Assembly: GCF_020055635.1 (NCBI RefSeq)
Contig: NZ_JAIPUT010000001.1
Coordinates: 1-64,000 of the forward strand
Direction of reading: 5' to 3'
Source: Marivita sp.
GTDB taxonomy: Bacteria; Pseudomonadota; Alphaproteobacteria; Rhodobacterales; Rhodobacteraceae
Length of the DNA: 64,000 nt
The notes below the pieces were generated by a model. The model did not search any database, was not told the origin of the DNA, and saw only the letters and a list, made by a program, of their open reading frames with translations. A program made the translations under genes and the position numbers. This document shows positions 25,532 to 33,711 of this stretch, one piece after another (within the stretch, counting starts at the first letter, position 1; every line of letters starts with the position of its first letter).

Positions 25532-26464
25532 ATGCAACAGATCGCCAGCCATGTGCTGAGGGACGCAGAGACCGAAGTCACCGTGCTGTCCATCGGCTGC
25601 GCCGTGATGGATTGGCGCGTGCGGGACCGGCCGGTCGTGCTGGGCTATCGCGATCCCGAACATTACCGCGAAAACCCGGCCTCCATGGGCGCGATCTGCG
25701 GACGCGTGGCGAATCGCATTGCCGACGCGCGGTTCGAACTGAACGGGGTCACCTATGAGTTGCCTGCAAATGGCGGGCGGCATCACCTGCATGGCGGTCC
25801 CGGCGGGTTGTCGCGGCGCAACTGGCAGATGTCGCCTGACGGGGATTGTGCGGTCGAACTGCAACTGCTGTCCGAGGATGGCGATCAGGGCTATCCCGGC
25901 CAGGTGTCGTTCCGGGTCGTGATGCGGCTTGAGAACGGAACGCTGACCTGGGAGATGGACGCCGTGCCGGATCGGGTGACGCCCATCAACCTGGCGCAAC
26001 ATCTGTATTTCAACCTCATGGGCAAAGGAACGGTGGCGGACCATACGCTGCGCGTGGATGCCGATCGGTACACCCCGAACGGGCCCGACCGCGTGCCTCT
26101 CGGTCGGGTCGAGCCGGTCGACGGGACAGCCTTTGACTTTCGCACCCCGGTCACGCTCGGGGATGGCGAAGGATGGGACGGCAATGTCGTTCTGAACGGC
26201 GGCGACGCGCCTGCAGCCGAGGTCATCGCACCGGACGGGACGCGGTTGCGGCTCTGGACCGACCGGCCCGGTCTGCAGGTCTATACCTCGAGCATGCTGA
26301 AGCCCGTTCTGCCCGAAGGGCCGGGGGCCGCACACCAGCCCTGGGGCGGGCTTTGCCTGGAGGCACAGGACTTTCCCAACGCGGTGAACGTGCCTGCCTT
26401 CGGATCGATCCTCTGTGCGCCGGATGCGCCCTATCGGCAGGTGACGTCGATCGAGATCGGATAA
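25532..26464 (+). CDS. aldose 1-epimerase
   Basis: This 310-residue galactose-mutarotase-fold protein has the expected catalytic His in 'GGRHHLHGGPGG', a second in 'NLAQHLYFNLMG' and the late Glu in 'GGLCLEAQDFPN', the GalM triad. It interconverts alpha and beta anomers of aldoses in the cytoplasm. No galactose operon is nearby, so the natural sugar is uncertain. GGAGG precedes the start. The gene ends in a region with a GC-rich hairpin and repeat copy B, convergent with cueR. Confidence 0.92.
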   Translation: MQQIASHVLRDAETEVTVLSIGCAVMDWRVRDRPVVLGYRDPEHYRENPASMGAICGRVANRIADARFELNGVTYELPANGGRHHLHGGPGGLSRRNWQMSPDGDCAVELQLLSEDGDQGYPGQVSFRVVMRLENGTLTWEMDAVPDRVTPINLAQHLYFNLMGKGTVADHTLRVDADRYTPNGPDRVPLGRVEPVDGTAFDFRTPVTLGDGEGWDGNVVLNGGDAPAAEVIAPDGTRLRLWTDRPGLQVYTSSMLKPVLPEGPGAAHQPWGGLCLEAQDFPNAVNVPAFGSILCAPDAPYRQVTSIEIG

Positions 26465-26551
26465 CGGCGCCGCATCGGATGGTGATGTGGCGCATGGCCG
26501 GGTTGAACTCGGCTCTTTCCACCCGGCACCGGCGCCGGGGTCGGCGGAGGC

Positions 26552-26577
26552 GTTTGCATATTTGGAAAGAGAAGAAG
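26552..26577 (+). repeat. dispersed extragenic repeat copy B
   Basis: GTTTGCATATTTGG followed by AAAGAGAAGAAG, preceded by a GC-rich hairpin (CCCGGC...GCCGGG near 26522-26540). It lies between the convergent aldose epimerase and cueR genes. Confidence 0.7.
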
Positions 26578-26585
26578 GGCGCGGG

Positions 26586-26978
26586 TCAGTGCTTTCCGGT
26601 CGCCAGATCGCTGAGGATCGGACAATCGGGGCGGTTGTCTCCGGCGCAGCTTTGGACAAGCTCTGACAGCGTATCGCGCATCGATTGCAGTTGGGTGATC
26701 TTGTCCTCGATCTTGTCCAGATGCGCCTTGGCCAAGTGTTTCACGTCGGCACTGGCGCGGGTCTTGTCATCGTAAAGCGCAAGCAGCGTGCGGCAATCCT
26801 CGATGGTGAAACCAAGGGCGCGGGCGCGCCCGAGGAAGGCCAGCTTGTGCAGGTCGCTGTCGCGAAAACGGCGATAGCCGTTGGTGTCGCGCATGGGGGT
26901 GATCAGGCCGATCTCTTCGTAGTAGCGGATGGTCTTGGCGGGCAGGCCCGCGCGCTGGGCGACGTCTCCGATGTTCAT
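26586..26978 (-). CDS. cueR: Cu(I)-responsive MerR-family activator CueR
   Basis: This 130-residue regulator starts MNIGDVAQRAGLPAKTIRYY (MerR DNA-binding domain), has a dimerisation helix at about 76-110 and a metal loop with Cys111 and Cys119 (CAGDNRPDC). The two-Cys loop with that spacing is diagnostic for copper/silver/gold sensors of the CueR class. It senses cytoplasmic Cu(I) and activates copA. Unlike E. coli, cueR here is the second gene of the copA transcript, overlapping the copA stop by four bases (ATGA). The system would therefore make more sensor when copper is high. Confidence 0.95.
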   Translation of the reverse strand: MNIGDVAQRAGLPAKTIRYYEEIGLITPMRDTNGYRRFRDSDLHKLAFLGRARALGFTIEDCRTLLALYDDKTRASADVKHLAKAHLDKIEDKITQLQSMRDTLSELVQSCAGDNRPDCPILSDLATGKH

Positions 26979-29440
26979 GCCGGAACCTCCGATATCTGTT
27001 TGGCGGCCGGGGCGGGGTTGTCCTGCTGTGCGGGCGCGATCCGGCGCAGGCGCAGGGCGTTGCTCAGCACAAAGACCGAGCTGAGCGCCATCGCGCCGGC
27101 CCCCAGCATCGGCGACAGCAGGATGCCGAAGGCCGGGTAAAGTACGCCCGCCGCAACCGGGATCAGGGCGGCGTTGTAGGCGAAGGCCCAGAACAGGTTC
27201 TGACGGATGTTGCGCATCGTGCGGCGCGAGATCTCGACCGCGTTGACGACGCCCGACACCCGGCCCGAAGACAGCACGATATCGGCGGCCTCGATCGCGA
27301 CATCCGTGCCCGTGCCGATGGCGAGCCCGATCTCGGCTTCGGCCAGAGCAGGCGCGTCGTTGATGCCGTCCCCGACAAAGGCGACGGGGCCGAATTGGTC
27401 GCGGAGCGCCTTGATCGCGTCGACCTTGCCATCGGGCAGGACCCCCGCGGTGACATGGTCGATGCCCAGTTGCTGCGCGATGGTCCGGGCGGCAGCGGGA
27501 CTGTCGCCCGAGATCATCGCGACCTTCAGCCCGGCGGCGTGCAGCGCGTCGATGGCGGGCTTCGCGCCGGGCTTGATCTGGTCGGCCACGGCGAAGACAG
27601 CGGCCGCCTGCCCGTCGATGGCAAGACAGACCAGGGTGTGGCCCTTGTCGGCAAAGCGGGTGATGGCGCTGCCGACCGGTGACGTGTCCACGCCCTGCTC
27701 GATCAGCAGGCGCTCGGACCCGACCAGCAGCGCCTGGCCGTTGACGCGGGCCTTGAGGCCATAGCCGGGCACGGTTTCGCTCTCGGTGATCGCAGGCAGG
27801 TTCGTGGGTGCGGCGTTGATGATCGCGCGGGCGATGGGATGATCCGAGCTTTGCTCGGTCGCCGCCGCGAGCGCCAGCATGTGTTCTGCGTCGAACCCCG
27901 GTGTTGTGGCCTGGTCGACCAGGGTCGGACGGCCTTCGGTCAGGGTGCCTGTCTTGTCGAAGGCGATGACCCTGGCCGCATCGAGCCGTTGCAGGGCGTC
28001 ACCCTTGCGGAAGAGCACGCCGAGTTCGGCGGCGCGGCCGGTGCCGACCATGATCGAGGTCGGCGTGGCAAGGCCCATGGCGCAGGGACAGGCGATGATG
28101 AGCACCGCGACCCCGGCCACCAGGGCATATCCCAGCGCAGGCGACGGACCGAATGTGAGCCAGGTCAGGACCGTGAGCACGGCGATGGCCAGGACGACCG
28201 GCACGAAGATGCGCACGACCTTGTCGGCCAGTGCCTGAATCGGCAGTTTCGCGCCCTGGGCGGTCTGCACCATGTCGATGATCCGGGCGAGCACGGTGTC
28301 CGACCCGACAGCGGTTGCGCGGTAGATGATGGGGCGTTGGCCGTTGATCGTGCCGCCGGTGACCGGATCGCCCTCGGACTTGGACACGGGCACCGGTTCA
28401 CCGGTGATCATGGATTCGTCCACGAAGGAATTGCCCTCGGTCACCACGCCATCGACGGCGATGCGCGCGCCGGGGCGGGCTTCGATCAGATCGTCGGTTT
28501 CGACTTCGGACAGCGGAATTTCGGTGAAGGCCCCGTCGCGCAGCACGCGCACGGTGTCGGGGCGCAATCCGACAAGATGGCGGATCGCGGCGCCGGTGCG
28601 GCCCTTGGCCCGGGCCTCCATCCAGCGACCGGCCAGGATCAGGGTCACGATCACGCCTGCGGCTTCGAAATAGACGGCGCGGGTGCCCTCGGGCAGCAGG
28701 GCGGGCGCGAAGGTCGCGAGGGTGGAATAGCCCCACGCGGCCAGGGTGCCCAGGGCGACGAGGCTGTTCATGTCCGGGCTGCCCCTCGCCAGAAGCGGCA
28801 GGCCGATGCGGAAGAACCGGCGGCCCGGCCAGGCGAGCACCAGCGTGATCAACAGGAATTGCAGCACCCAGAAGCTCTGCATGCCAATGCTGCCCACGAT
28901 GGCATGATGGAGCGGCGGGAAAAGGTGGCCGCCCATTTCGGTCAGGAACACCGGCAGGGTCAGCGCGCCCGCGATCAGCGTGTCGCGTTTCAGCGGCTCG
29001 ATGTCGGAGGGCGCCTCTGTCGGGGCTTCGCCGGTCACAGGCTTGGCGGGATAGCCTGCCTCGGTCACGGTCTTGGCCAGCAGATCGGGCGTGACCGCGC
29101 CATCGAGGACGCGGACATTCGCTGTTTGCGCGGCGAGGTTCACATTGGCCGAAAGCACGCCGGGGACGTCCTGAAGCGCGCGTTCGACGCGGCCGGTGCA
29201 GGAGGCACAACTCATGCCGGAAATGCTCAGGCGATGGGTTGCCTCTTGCGCCGGGTAGCCAGCGGATTCGAGCGCGCCGCGCAGTGTTTCCGGTGACGCA
29301 TCGCCGGTCACCTGTGCCATGCGGTTGGCGATGTTCACCGAGGCTTCGGTCACGCCGGGGGTGGCCTGCAAGGCGCGTTCGGCCCGACCGGCGCATCCGG
29401 CACAGCTCAGGTTGTCGACAGCAAATCGAAGCGTGGTCAT
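26975..29440 (-). CDS. copA: Cu(+)-exporting P1B-type ATPase
   Basis: This 821-residue pump has two N-terminal heavy-metal domains: NLSCAGC (Cys13, Cys16) and GMSCASC (Cys78, Cys81). Eight membrane helices follow. The actuator has 'TGEPVPVSK', the transmembrane metal site 'ACPCAMGLATP' and the phosphorylation site 'FDKTGTLTEG', with the hinge 'VGDGINDAPAL'. CPC with Asn/Tyr and Met-Ser later in helices 7-8 fits a copper(I) exporter. It exports Cu(I) to the periplasm. A CueR-type promoter lies upstream, and cueR itself overlaps the end, giving a self-contained copper-efflux operon. Confidence 0.97.
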   Translation of the reverse strand: MTTLRFAVDNLSCAGCAGRAERALQATPGVTEASVNIANRMAQVTGDASPETLRGALESAGYPAQEATHRLSISGMSCASCTGRVERALQDVPGVLSANVNLAAQTANVRVLDGAVTPDLLAKTVTEAGYPAKPVTGEAPTEAPSDIEPLKRDTLIAGALTLPVFLTEMGGHLFPPLHHAIVGSIGMQSFWVLQFLLITLVLAWPGRRFFRIGLPLLARGSPDMNSLVALGTLAAWGYSTLATFAPALLPEGTRAVYFEAAGVIVTLILAGRWMEARAKGRTGAAIRHLVGLRPDTVRVLRDGAFTEIPLSEVETDDLIEARPGARIAVDGVVTEGNSFVDESMITGEPVPVSKSEGDPVTGGTINGQRPIIYRATAVGSDTVLARIIDMVQTAQGAKLPIQALADKVVRIFVPVVLAIAVLTVLTWLTFGPSPALGYALVAGVAVLIIACPCAMGLATPTSIMVGTGRAAELGVLFRKGDALQRLDAARVIAFDKTGTLTEGRPTLVDQATTPGFDAEHMLALAAATEQSSDHPIARAIINAAPTNLPAITESETVPGYGLKARVNGQALLVGSERLLIEQGVDTSPVGSAITRFADKGHTLVCLAIDGQAAAVFAVADQIKPGAKPAIDALHAAGLKVAMISGDSPAAARTIAQQLGIDHVTAGVLPDGKVDAIKALRDQFGPVAFVGDGINDAPALAEAEIGLAIGTGTDVAIEAADIVLSSGRVSGVVNAVEISRRTMRNIRQNLFWAFAYNAALIPVAAGVLYPAFGILLSPMLGAGAMALSSVFVLSNALRLRRIAPAQQDNPAPAAKQISEVPA

Positions 29441-29465
29441 GGGTCTGATCCTTTGGTCTGAGGAT

Positions 29466-29496
29466 CAGATAAGGTTTCCAGTCACTGGAAGGTCAA
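29466..29496 (-). promoter_or_regulatory. CueR-activated promoter of copA-cueR
   Basis: On the minus strand TTGACC (29496-29491) and TATCTG (29471-29466) are separated by 19 bases. That over-long spacer holds the dyad CCTTCCAG-TGA-CTGGAAACC. The long spacer with a central dyad is the hallmark of MerR-family promoters, and the arms match known CueR sites (ACCTTCC / GGAAGGT). Confidence 0.9.
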
Positions 29497-29540
29497 GAGC
29501 CTTGTCACGAATTTCTGCCAATGAGCCCTGGCGGCGTGTT

Positions 29541-29993
29541 TCATTGTGACGGGGCCTGTCGGACAGCTGCGCGCACGCGTTCCCGGCAGTCTTCGCACAG
29601 CAAGGGAAGGCCGAAGCGCGACGCGGCACAGAGCAATGGCAGCAAGGCGGCAGGGGAGACCAGGAACCCGGCTTCCGCCAGAGCCGTGTCGCGGTCCTGC
29701 TCTGTTGCGGACATGACAAAGCGCGCGACAGAGGCTTCGTCGGACGAGATGCCTTTGGTTTCGGGCGAAAGAATGGTCAGCGCCTGCCAGCCATGTCTGT
29801 CGAGAAGGCTCTGCATCTGTTCGAAGGCTTGCAGGCAGGCCCGCGCACGAGGATCCCCCATGGAACGGCACAGGTCGTCCCAGATATCCGCCTGCGCGTC
29901 GGGGCCATGTTGCCAAGCCCGAAGGATTGCGACCACGCGCTTTTCCGGGCCGCGCAGATCGGTGTCGGACAGAAGGATACGCGCGTGATGCAT
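29541..29993 (-). CDS. conserved-looking cytoplasmic protein of unknown function
   Basis: This 150-residue product starts MHHARILLSDTDLRGPEKRVV after AAAAGG. It is helical with no signal peptide. One pair of Cys in 'LLCEDCRERV' near the C-terminus forms a CxxC that could bind metal or be redox active, and a further Cys lies in 'LLCAASRFG'. It is encoded just upstream of the CueR promoter in the same direction as copA but separated by that promoter. I do not recognise the family; the codon use and lack of competing frame argue that it is real. Confidence 0.7.
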   Translation of the reverse strand: MHHARILLSDTDLRGPEKRVVAILRAWQHGPDAQADIWDDLCRSMGDPRARACLQAFEQMQSLLDRHGWQALTILSPETKGISSDEASVARFVMSATEQDRDTALAEAGFLVSPAALLPLLCAASRFGLPLLCEDCRERVRAAVRQAPSQ

Positions 29994-30179
29994 GTCAGGC
30001 CTTTTCGCAATAGCTGGGAAAAGGCTAGCGGATTAATCCGACAGAAACAATCAGGAAATAGAGAGACGCCGAATGTCGCCGTCCGATAAACGGAAAAATT
30101 CGGCCGAGGGCGCGACCTCGCCGGTTAGTGACGTTTGGTGCAAAGATTGTCGGAAAGGACGAGTTCAATCCGGCCTGGA

Positions 30180-31367
30180 CTAACCCGTCCCGCTCTCTGC
30201 CGCGATCTGGGCGCGGCTCTTGCGTTCGCGTTCGGTCGCCGACTTCAACTGGCCGCAGGCGGCCATAATGTCTTCACCGCGCGGTGTGCGGATGGGGCTG
30301 GCATAGCCGGCCTTGTAAAGGATGTCGGCAAAGGATTCGATGCGGGACCAGTCCGATCGTTCGTAAGGCGCGCCGGGCCATTCGTTGAACGGGATCAGGT
30401 TGATCTTGGCCGGGATGCCGGAGATCAGCTTGACCAGTCGGCGGGCGTCGGCGTCGCTGTCGTTCACGTCCTTCAGCATCACGTATTCAAAGGTGATGCG
30501 TTCCGAATTCGAGTTCTTCGGATATTCGCGCAGCGCATTCAGCAGCGTTTCGATGTTCCAGCGCTTGTTGATCGGCACCAGCCGGTCGCGCACCTCGTCG
30601 GTCGTCGCGTGGAAGGACACGGCCAGCAGACAGCCGATTTCCTCGGCGGTCTTGGCGATCTCGGGAACGACACCCGAGGTGGACAGCGTGATGCGGCGGC
30701 GCGACAGGGCGATGCCTTCGCCGTCCATCGCGATCTTCATGGCGTCGCGGACATTGTCGAAATTGTAAAGCGGTTCGCCCATGCCCATCAGGACGATGTT
30801 GGACAGCAGGCGCGGACCGTTTTCACCGGTGCCGACGCCCGGTTCGGGCCATTCACCCAGATCATCGCGGGCCAGCATGACCTGGCCGATGATCTCGCCA
30901 GCGGTCAGGTTGCGGACCAGTTTCTGCGTGCCGGTGTGACAAAACGAACAGGTGAGCGTGCAGCCGACCTGGGACGAGATGCACAGCGTGCCGCGGTCGG
31001 TTTCGGGGATGTAGACCACCTCGACCTCGTGACCGCCGGCGATCCGCACAAGATACTTGCGCGTGCCATCGGCCGAGACCTGCTTGGACACGATCTCTGG
31101 CAGGGCAATCTCGAAATGCGCGTCAAGTTGGGCGCGGTAGCCCTTGGCAAGGTTGGTCATGGCGTGAAAATCGCGCACACCCCATTGGTAGATCCACTGC
31201 CAGATCTGGTTGACCCGCATCTTGGATTGCTTTTCCGGCGTGCCCATCGCGATCAGAGCGTCGCGCAAGGCCGGGCGAGTCAGGCCGACGATATTCGTCT
31301 TGCCCCCTTCGGGCGCCTTGCGCGGGATGGTCAGAACGTCTTGCGTGATCGGTGCAGCGCCGGTCAT
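30180..31367 (-). CDS. rlmN: dual-specificity RNA methyltransferase RlmN
   Basis: This 395-residue radical-SAM enzyme has the cluster motif [11 protein letters not shown] (CxxxCxxC) and the methyl-accepting Cys in '[11 protein letters not shown]' near the C-terminus. The segment '[17 protein letters not shown]' is also typical of RlmN. It methylates C2 of A2503 in 23S rRNA and A37 of some tRNAs. ATG 31367 is chosen for its AAAGG ribosome site; GTG 31400 is possible and would add 11 residues. No partner gene is evident. Confidence 0.95.
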   Translation of the reverse strand: MTGAAPITQDVLTIPRKAPEGGKTNIVGLTRPALRDALIAMGTPEKQSKMRVNQIWQWIYQWGVRDFHAMTNLAKGYRAQLDAHFEIALPEIVSKQVSADGTRKYLVRIAGGHEVEVVYIPETDRGTLCISSQVGCTLTCSFCHTGTQKLVRNLTAGEIIGQVMLARDDLGEWPEPGVGTGENGPRLLSNIVLMGMGEPLYNFDNVRDAMKIAMDGEGIALSRRRITLSTSGVVPEIAKTAEEIGCLLAVSFHATTDEVRDRLVPINKRWNIETLLNALREYPKNSNSERITFEYVMLKDVNDSDADARRLVKLISGIPAKINLIPFNEWPGAPYERSDWSRIESFADILYKAGYASPIRTPRGEDIMAACGQLKSATERERKSRAQIAAESGTG

Positions 31368-31491
31368 TGGGTCAGCCTTTCTCGGAAAGAGATAAGGCAC
31401 ATATAGGATTCTTTACGATTTGCAAAAGAGAATGGCGGTCCAAGGTGCCGGAAAGCGCCTTGAACCGCATCACAAGCTCGCCTCGTCTCTA

Positions 31492-32535
31492 TCAGAGCAT
31501 CGTCCAGCCCTGGTACATCAGGCCGATCAGGAACGCCCCGCCCAGCGAAATCGCGATATAGAGCGTAAAGACCCGCGGTTTCACCAAGGCCCAGACCGCG
31601 ATGGCGGCAGGCAGCGACGTCACGCCTCCGGCGACAAGAAACGCAAGGCCCGCACCGGACGCCATGCCCTGTTCCATCAGTCCGCTGATCAGCGGTAGGG
31701 CCGCATAGCCGTTGAGATAGGCCGGCACGCCGACAAGTGTCGCGATGGCAATGGGGCCGATGCCGGACCCGCCCAGCACCGAGGTGATGGTTTCGGCAGG
31801 GATATAGGCCAGCATCAGGCTTTCCAGCAAAAAGGCCAAAGTGAGCCATTGAGCGAGGAAGAGTGTCGTCTTGACCGCCTCCTTGCCGAATTTCTCGACC
31901 CGGTCGGACTGTTGCCAGAAACGCCAGACCACCGGTTTCGGGTTGCGGATTCTTGACGCGCCGCAGCCGCCATTCCCAACGCCGTCGCGGAGCGCGTCGT
32001 GCAGGACGTGGCTGCCCGCCAAGGCAAGGACGATGAAACCGCCCGCAACGCCCAGGCCAATGGCGGCAAGGGTCTTGGCGATTGCGAAGTCAAACCCCAG
32101 GACACCCGAGGTGAGCAGGAACATCGACGGATCCATCACCGGGGAGGCCAACCAGAAGGCCATGACGGCGGACAAAGGCACCCCCATCGTGAGCAACGCC
32201 GCGATGAGGGGAATCACGCCGCAAGAGCAGAACGGCGACAGGCCCCCGGCAAGCGCGGCCAGAAAGATCATCAGGGCCGGCGAGCCGGTGAAGGCCCGCG
32301 CGATCAGGTTGTCCGCGCCGGTTGCCACCGCCCAGGCGGCGATGCCGATGGACAAGAGCAGGTACGGCCCGGTTTTCATCAGCGACTGGAGGGTGAAGCC
32401 CAGGCTGTCCGTGGCCTGTGTCGGCGACACGAGCGCCAGCACGAGAACCAGAAGACCGGAGAGGATCCAGATCTTTTGTTTCTTCACCGCGGTCCAGAAC
32501 TGGCTTGGCGGCGCATTGGAAGAGAGATCGGCCAT
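31492..32535 (-). CDS. permease of the ArsP/DUF318 (UPF0718) family
   Basis: This 347-residue protein has about eight membrane helices and the family signature 'GGLSPFCSCGVIPLIAALLTMG', whose CSCG lies in a membrane segment. The repeated 'FLASPVMDPSMF' and 'GVPAYLNGYAALPLI' regions are also typical. ArsP members export organoarsenicals such as methyl-As(III); related permeases handle other thiol-reactive metals. It lies 16 bases after an ArsR-type regulator in the same direction, so the pair looks like a metalloid-inducible operon. ATG 32535 has AAAGGA upstream. No arsC, arsM or arsB is present nearby. Confidence 0.87.
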   Translation of the reverse strand: MADLSSNAPPSQFWTAVKKQKIWILSGLLVLVLALVSPTQATDSLGFTLQSLMKTGPYLLLSIGIAAWAVATGADNLIARAFTGSPALMIFLAALAGGLSPFCSCGVIPLIAALLTMGVPLSAVMAFWLASPVMDPSMFLLTSGVLGFDFAIAKTLAAIGLGVAGGFIVLALAGSHVLHDALRDGVGNGGCGASRIRNPKPVVWRFWQQSDRVEKFGKEAVKTTLFLAQWLTLAFLLESLMLAYIPAETITSVLGGSGIGPIAIATLVGVPAYLNGYAALPLISGLMEQGMASGAGLAFLVAGGVTSLPAAIAVWALVKPRVFTLYIAISLGGAFLIGLMYQGWTML

Positions 32536-32551
32536 GGCTGGCGTCCTTTTG

Positions 32552-32869
32552 TTAAGCGGCTGAGTCCGAGGAGTCGGTGCCGAGACCTGCGCAGCATTCA
32601 TCCGACAGAAATCCGATGACGCGGTTCATCCTGTCGAAATCTGCCGCATTGATCACTTCCCGCCCCTGTCTGGTTTGCGTCACCAACCCGGCCTCGACCA
32701 GCGTCTTGAGGTGATGTGCCTGGGTCGATGCGGGCAGGCCGCTGTGATCGGCGATCTGGCCAACCGTGAGTCCGTTGTGCCCGGCGCGGACCAGCAGCCG
32801 GAAGATCTGCAAGCGGGCTTCATGACCAAGGGCGGCAAGGGCGCGGGCGTGATGCTGTGTCTGATTCAT
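32552..32869 (-). CDS. ArsR/SmtB-family metal-sensing repressor
   Basis: This 105-residue winged-helix regulator has the ArsR recognition helix 'LPASTQAHHLKTLVEAGLV' and a C-terminal vicinal pair Cys92-Cys93 (SDECCAGLG). A vicinal Cys pair at the C-terminus is the As(III)/Sb(III) site seen in several alphaproteobacterial ArsR proteins. It probably represses itself and the ArsP-like permease that follows after 16 bases. Two overlapping inverted repeats sit just upstream of its start. Confidence 0.92.
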   Translation of the reverse strand: MNQTQHHARALAALGHEARLQIFRLLVRAGHNGLTVGQIADHSGLPASTQAHHLKTLVEAGLVTQTRQGREVINAADFDRMNRVIGFLSDECCAGLGTDSSDSAA

Positions 32870-32875
32870 GAAACC

Positions 32876-32908
32876 ATATAACTAGAAATGCAGTTATATT
32901 GCAACTGC
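32876..32908 (-). promoter_or_regulatory. ArsR operator: two overlapping inverted repeats
   Basis: ATATAACT (32876-32883) and AGTTATAT (32892-32899) are perfect arms with an 8-base spacer. GCAGTT (32890-32895) and AACTGC (32903-32908) form a second dyad overlapping it. The AT-rich dyad 7 bases upstream of the regulator start codon is the usual place for ArsR autoregulation. Confidence 0.75.
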
Positions 32909-32924
32909 TTTTTGCGCGCGCACG

Positions 32925-32954
32925 AAAAAAGGCCGGACATCGGCGTCCGGCCTT
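32925..32954 (-). terminator. rho-independent terminator of the ialB-like gene
   Basis: AAGGCCGGAC (32929-32938) and GTCCGGCCTT (32945-32954) form a 10-base-pair stem with a 6-base loop. On the minus strand the stem is followed by TTTTTTCGTG. Confidence 0.92.
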
Positions 32955-33003
32955 CCACGTGCTGTCTGCTCGGATCGGGAAAATCCCGTGTGCCGGCGGG
33001 CGT

Positions 33004-33537
33004 TTACCCGTTGGCGCAACGCTGCTCTGCGTCCTCCACGGCGGCGGTGAAGCCAAGAAGCGAAAACGTGTCCTTCGTCGTCGTGCCACGTGCCGATTGC
33101 GCCGTCAGAACGGCATCGGCCCCGCGCTTCATCGCGGTGACGATCTTGGAATCGTCCTGCGGTGTGGCGGGCCAGGCCCATTCACCTTCGGTGAACAGTT
33201 CGAACTCGGTCCCGCTGATGTTCACGTTGACCGTCGATCCGGGCGCAAACGGATACCCACCTGTAAAGGCGACCTGGCCCTGAACCTCGGCCCCCGGACG
33301 GTAGAACACCATCAACAGGATTTCGCCCCGGGTCACGGCGACAACGCGCCCGCCACGCGTGTTCACGCTTTCCTTGTAGGTCGTCACCGCCCAGCATTCG
33401 CGCGGATCCTGACCCTCGAACACGCTCCAGTCCGTGATGGCGTTCACGCGGTTGGTGCTTGTTTCCTGCGCAATACTTGCGCCAGCGGTGACCAACGCCA
33501 TTGCGCTGATGGCCACTCCGCCAATCCATGATTTCAT
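33004..33537 (-). CDS. periplasmic invasion-associated locus B (IalB) family protein
   Basis: This 177-residue protein has a signal peptide (MKSWIGGVAISAMALVTAGA) and the IalB-family core 'ITDWSVFEGQDPRECWAVT', in which Trp38 and the Cys are conserved. A second Cys near the C-terminus ('EQRCANG') probably pairs with it. IalB was named in Bartonella, but homologues are widespread in free-living alphaproteobacteria and the molecular role is unknown. It is a single-gene unit ended by a strong terminator. Confidence 0.9.
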   Translation of the reverse strand: MKSWIGGVAISAMALVTAGASIAQETSTNRVNAITDWSVFEGQDPRECWAVTTYKESVNTRGGRVVAVTRGEILLMVFYRPGAEVQGQVAFTGGYPFAPGSTVNVNISGTEFELFTEGEWAWPATPQDDSKIVTAMKRGADAVLTAQSARGTTTKDTFSLLGFTAAVEDAEQRCANG

Positions 33538-33711
33538 GCGTCCAGCCTCCAGACTGTCCCTAGCCTCAATTCTTACATCCGCCGCAGTATGGATTCAGCC
33601 CGTCCTTGTGTCACTGCAACTTTGCTCTCGACCTCGTCAGAATAGCCTGATTTATCGGGTGCTTCAAAGCCCAATTGGCAGAATTTCGCCCAAGCAGGAG
33701 GGAGCACAGAA

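Noticed and set aside
27839-29296. 485-codon plus-strand open frame
   Set aside because: Antisense to copA; composition is typical of a mirrored high-GC gene.
30029-30040. 12-base palindrome CGGATTAATCCG upstream of the CxxC protein gene
   Set aside because: It is short, AT-centred palindromes of this length are expected by chance in 64 kb, and no regulator or second copy supports it.
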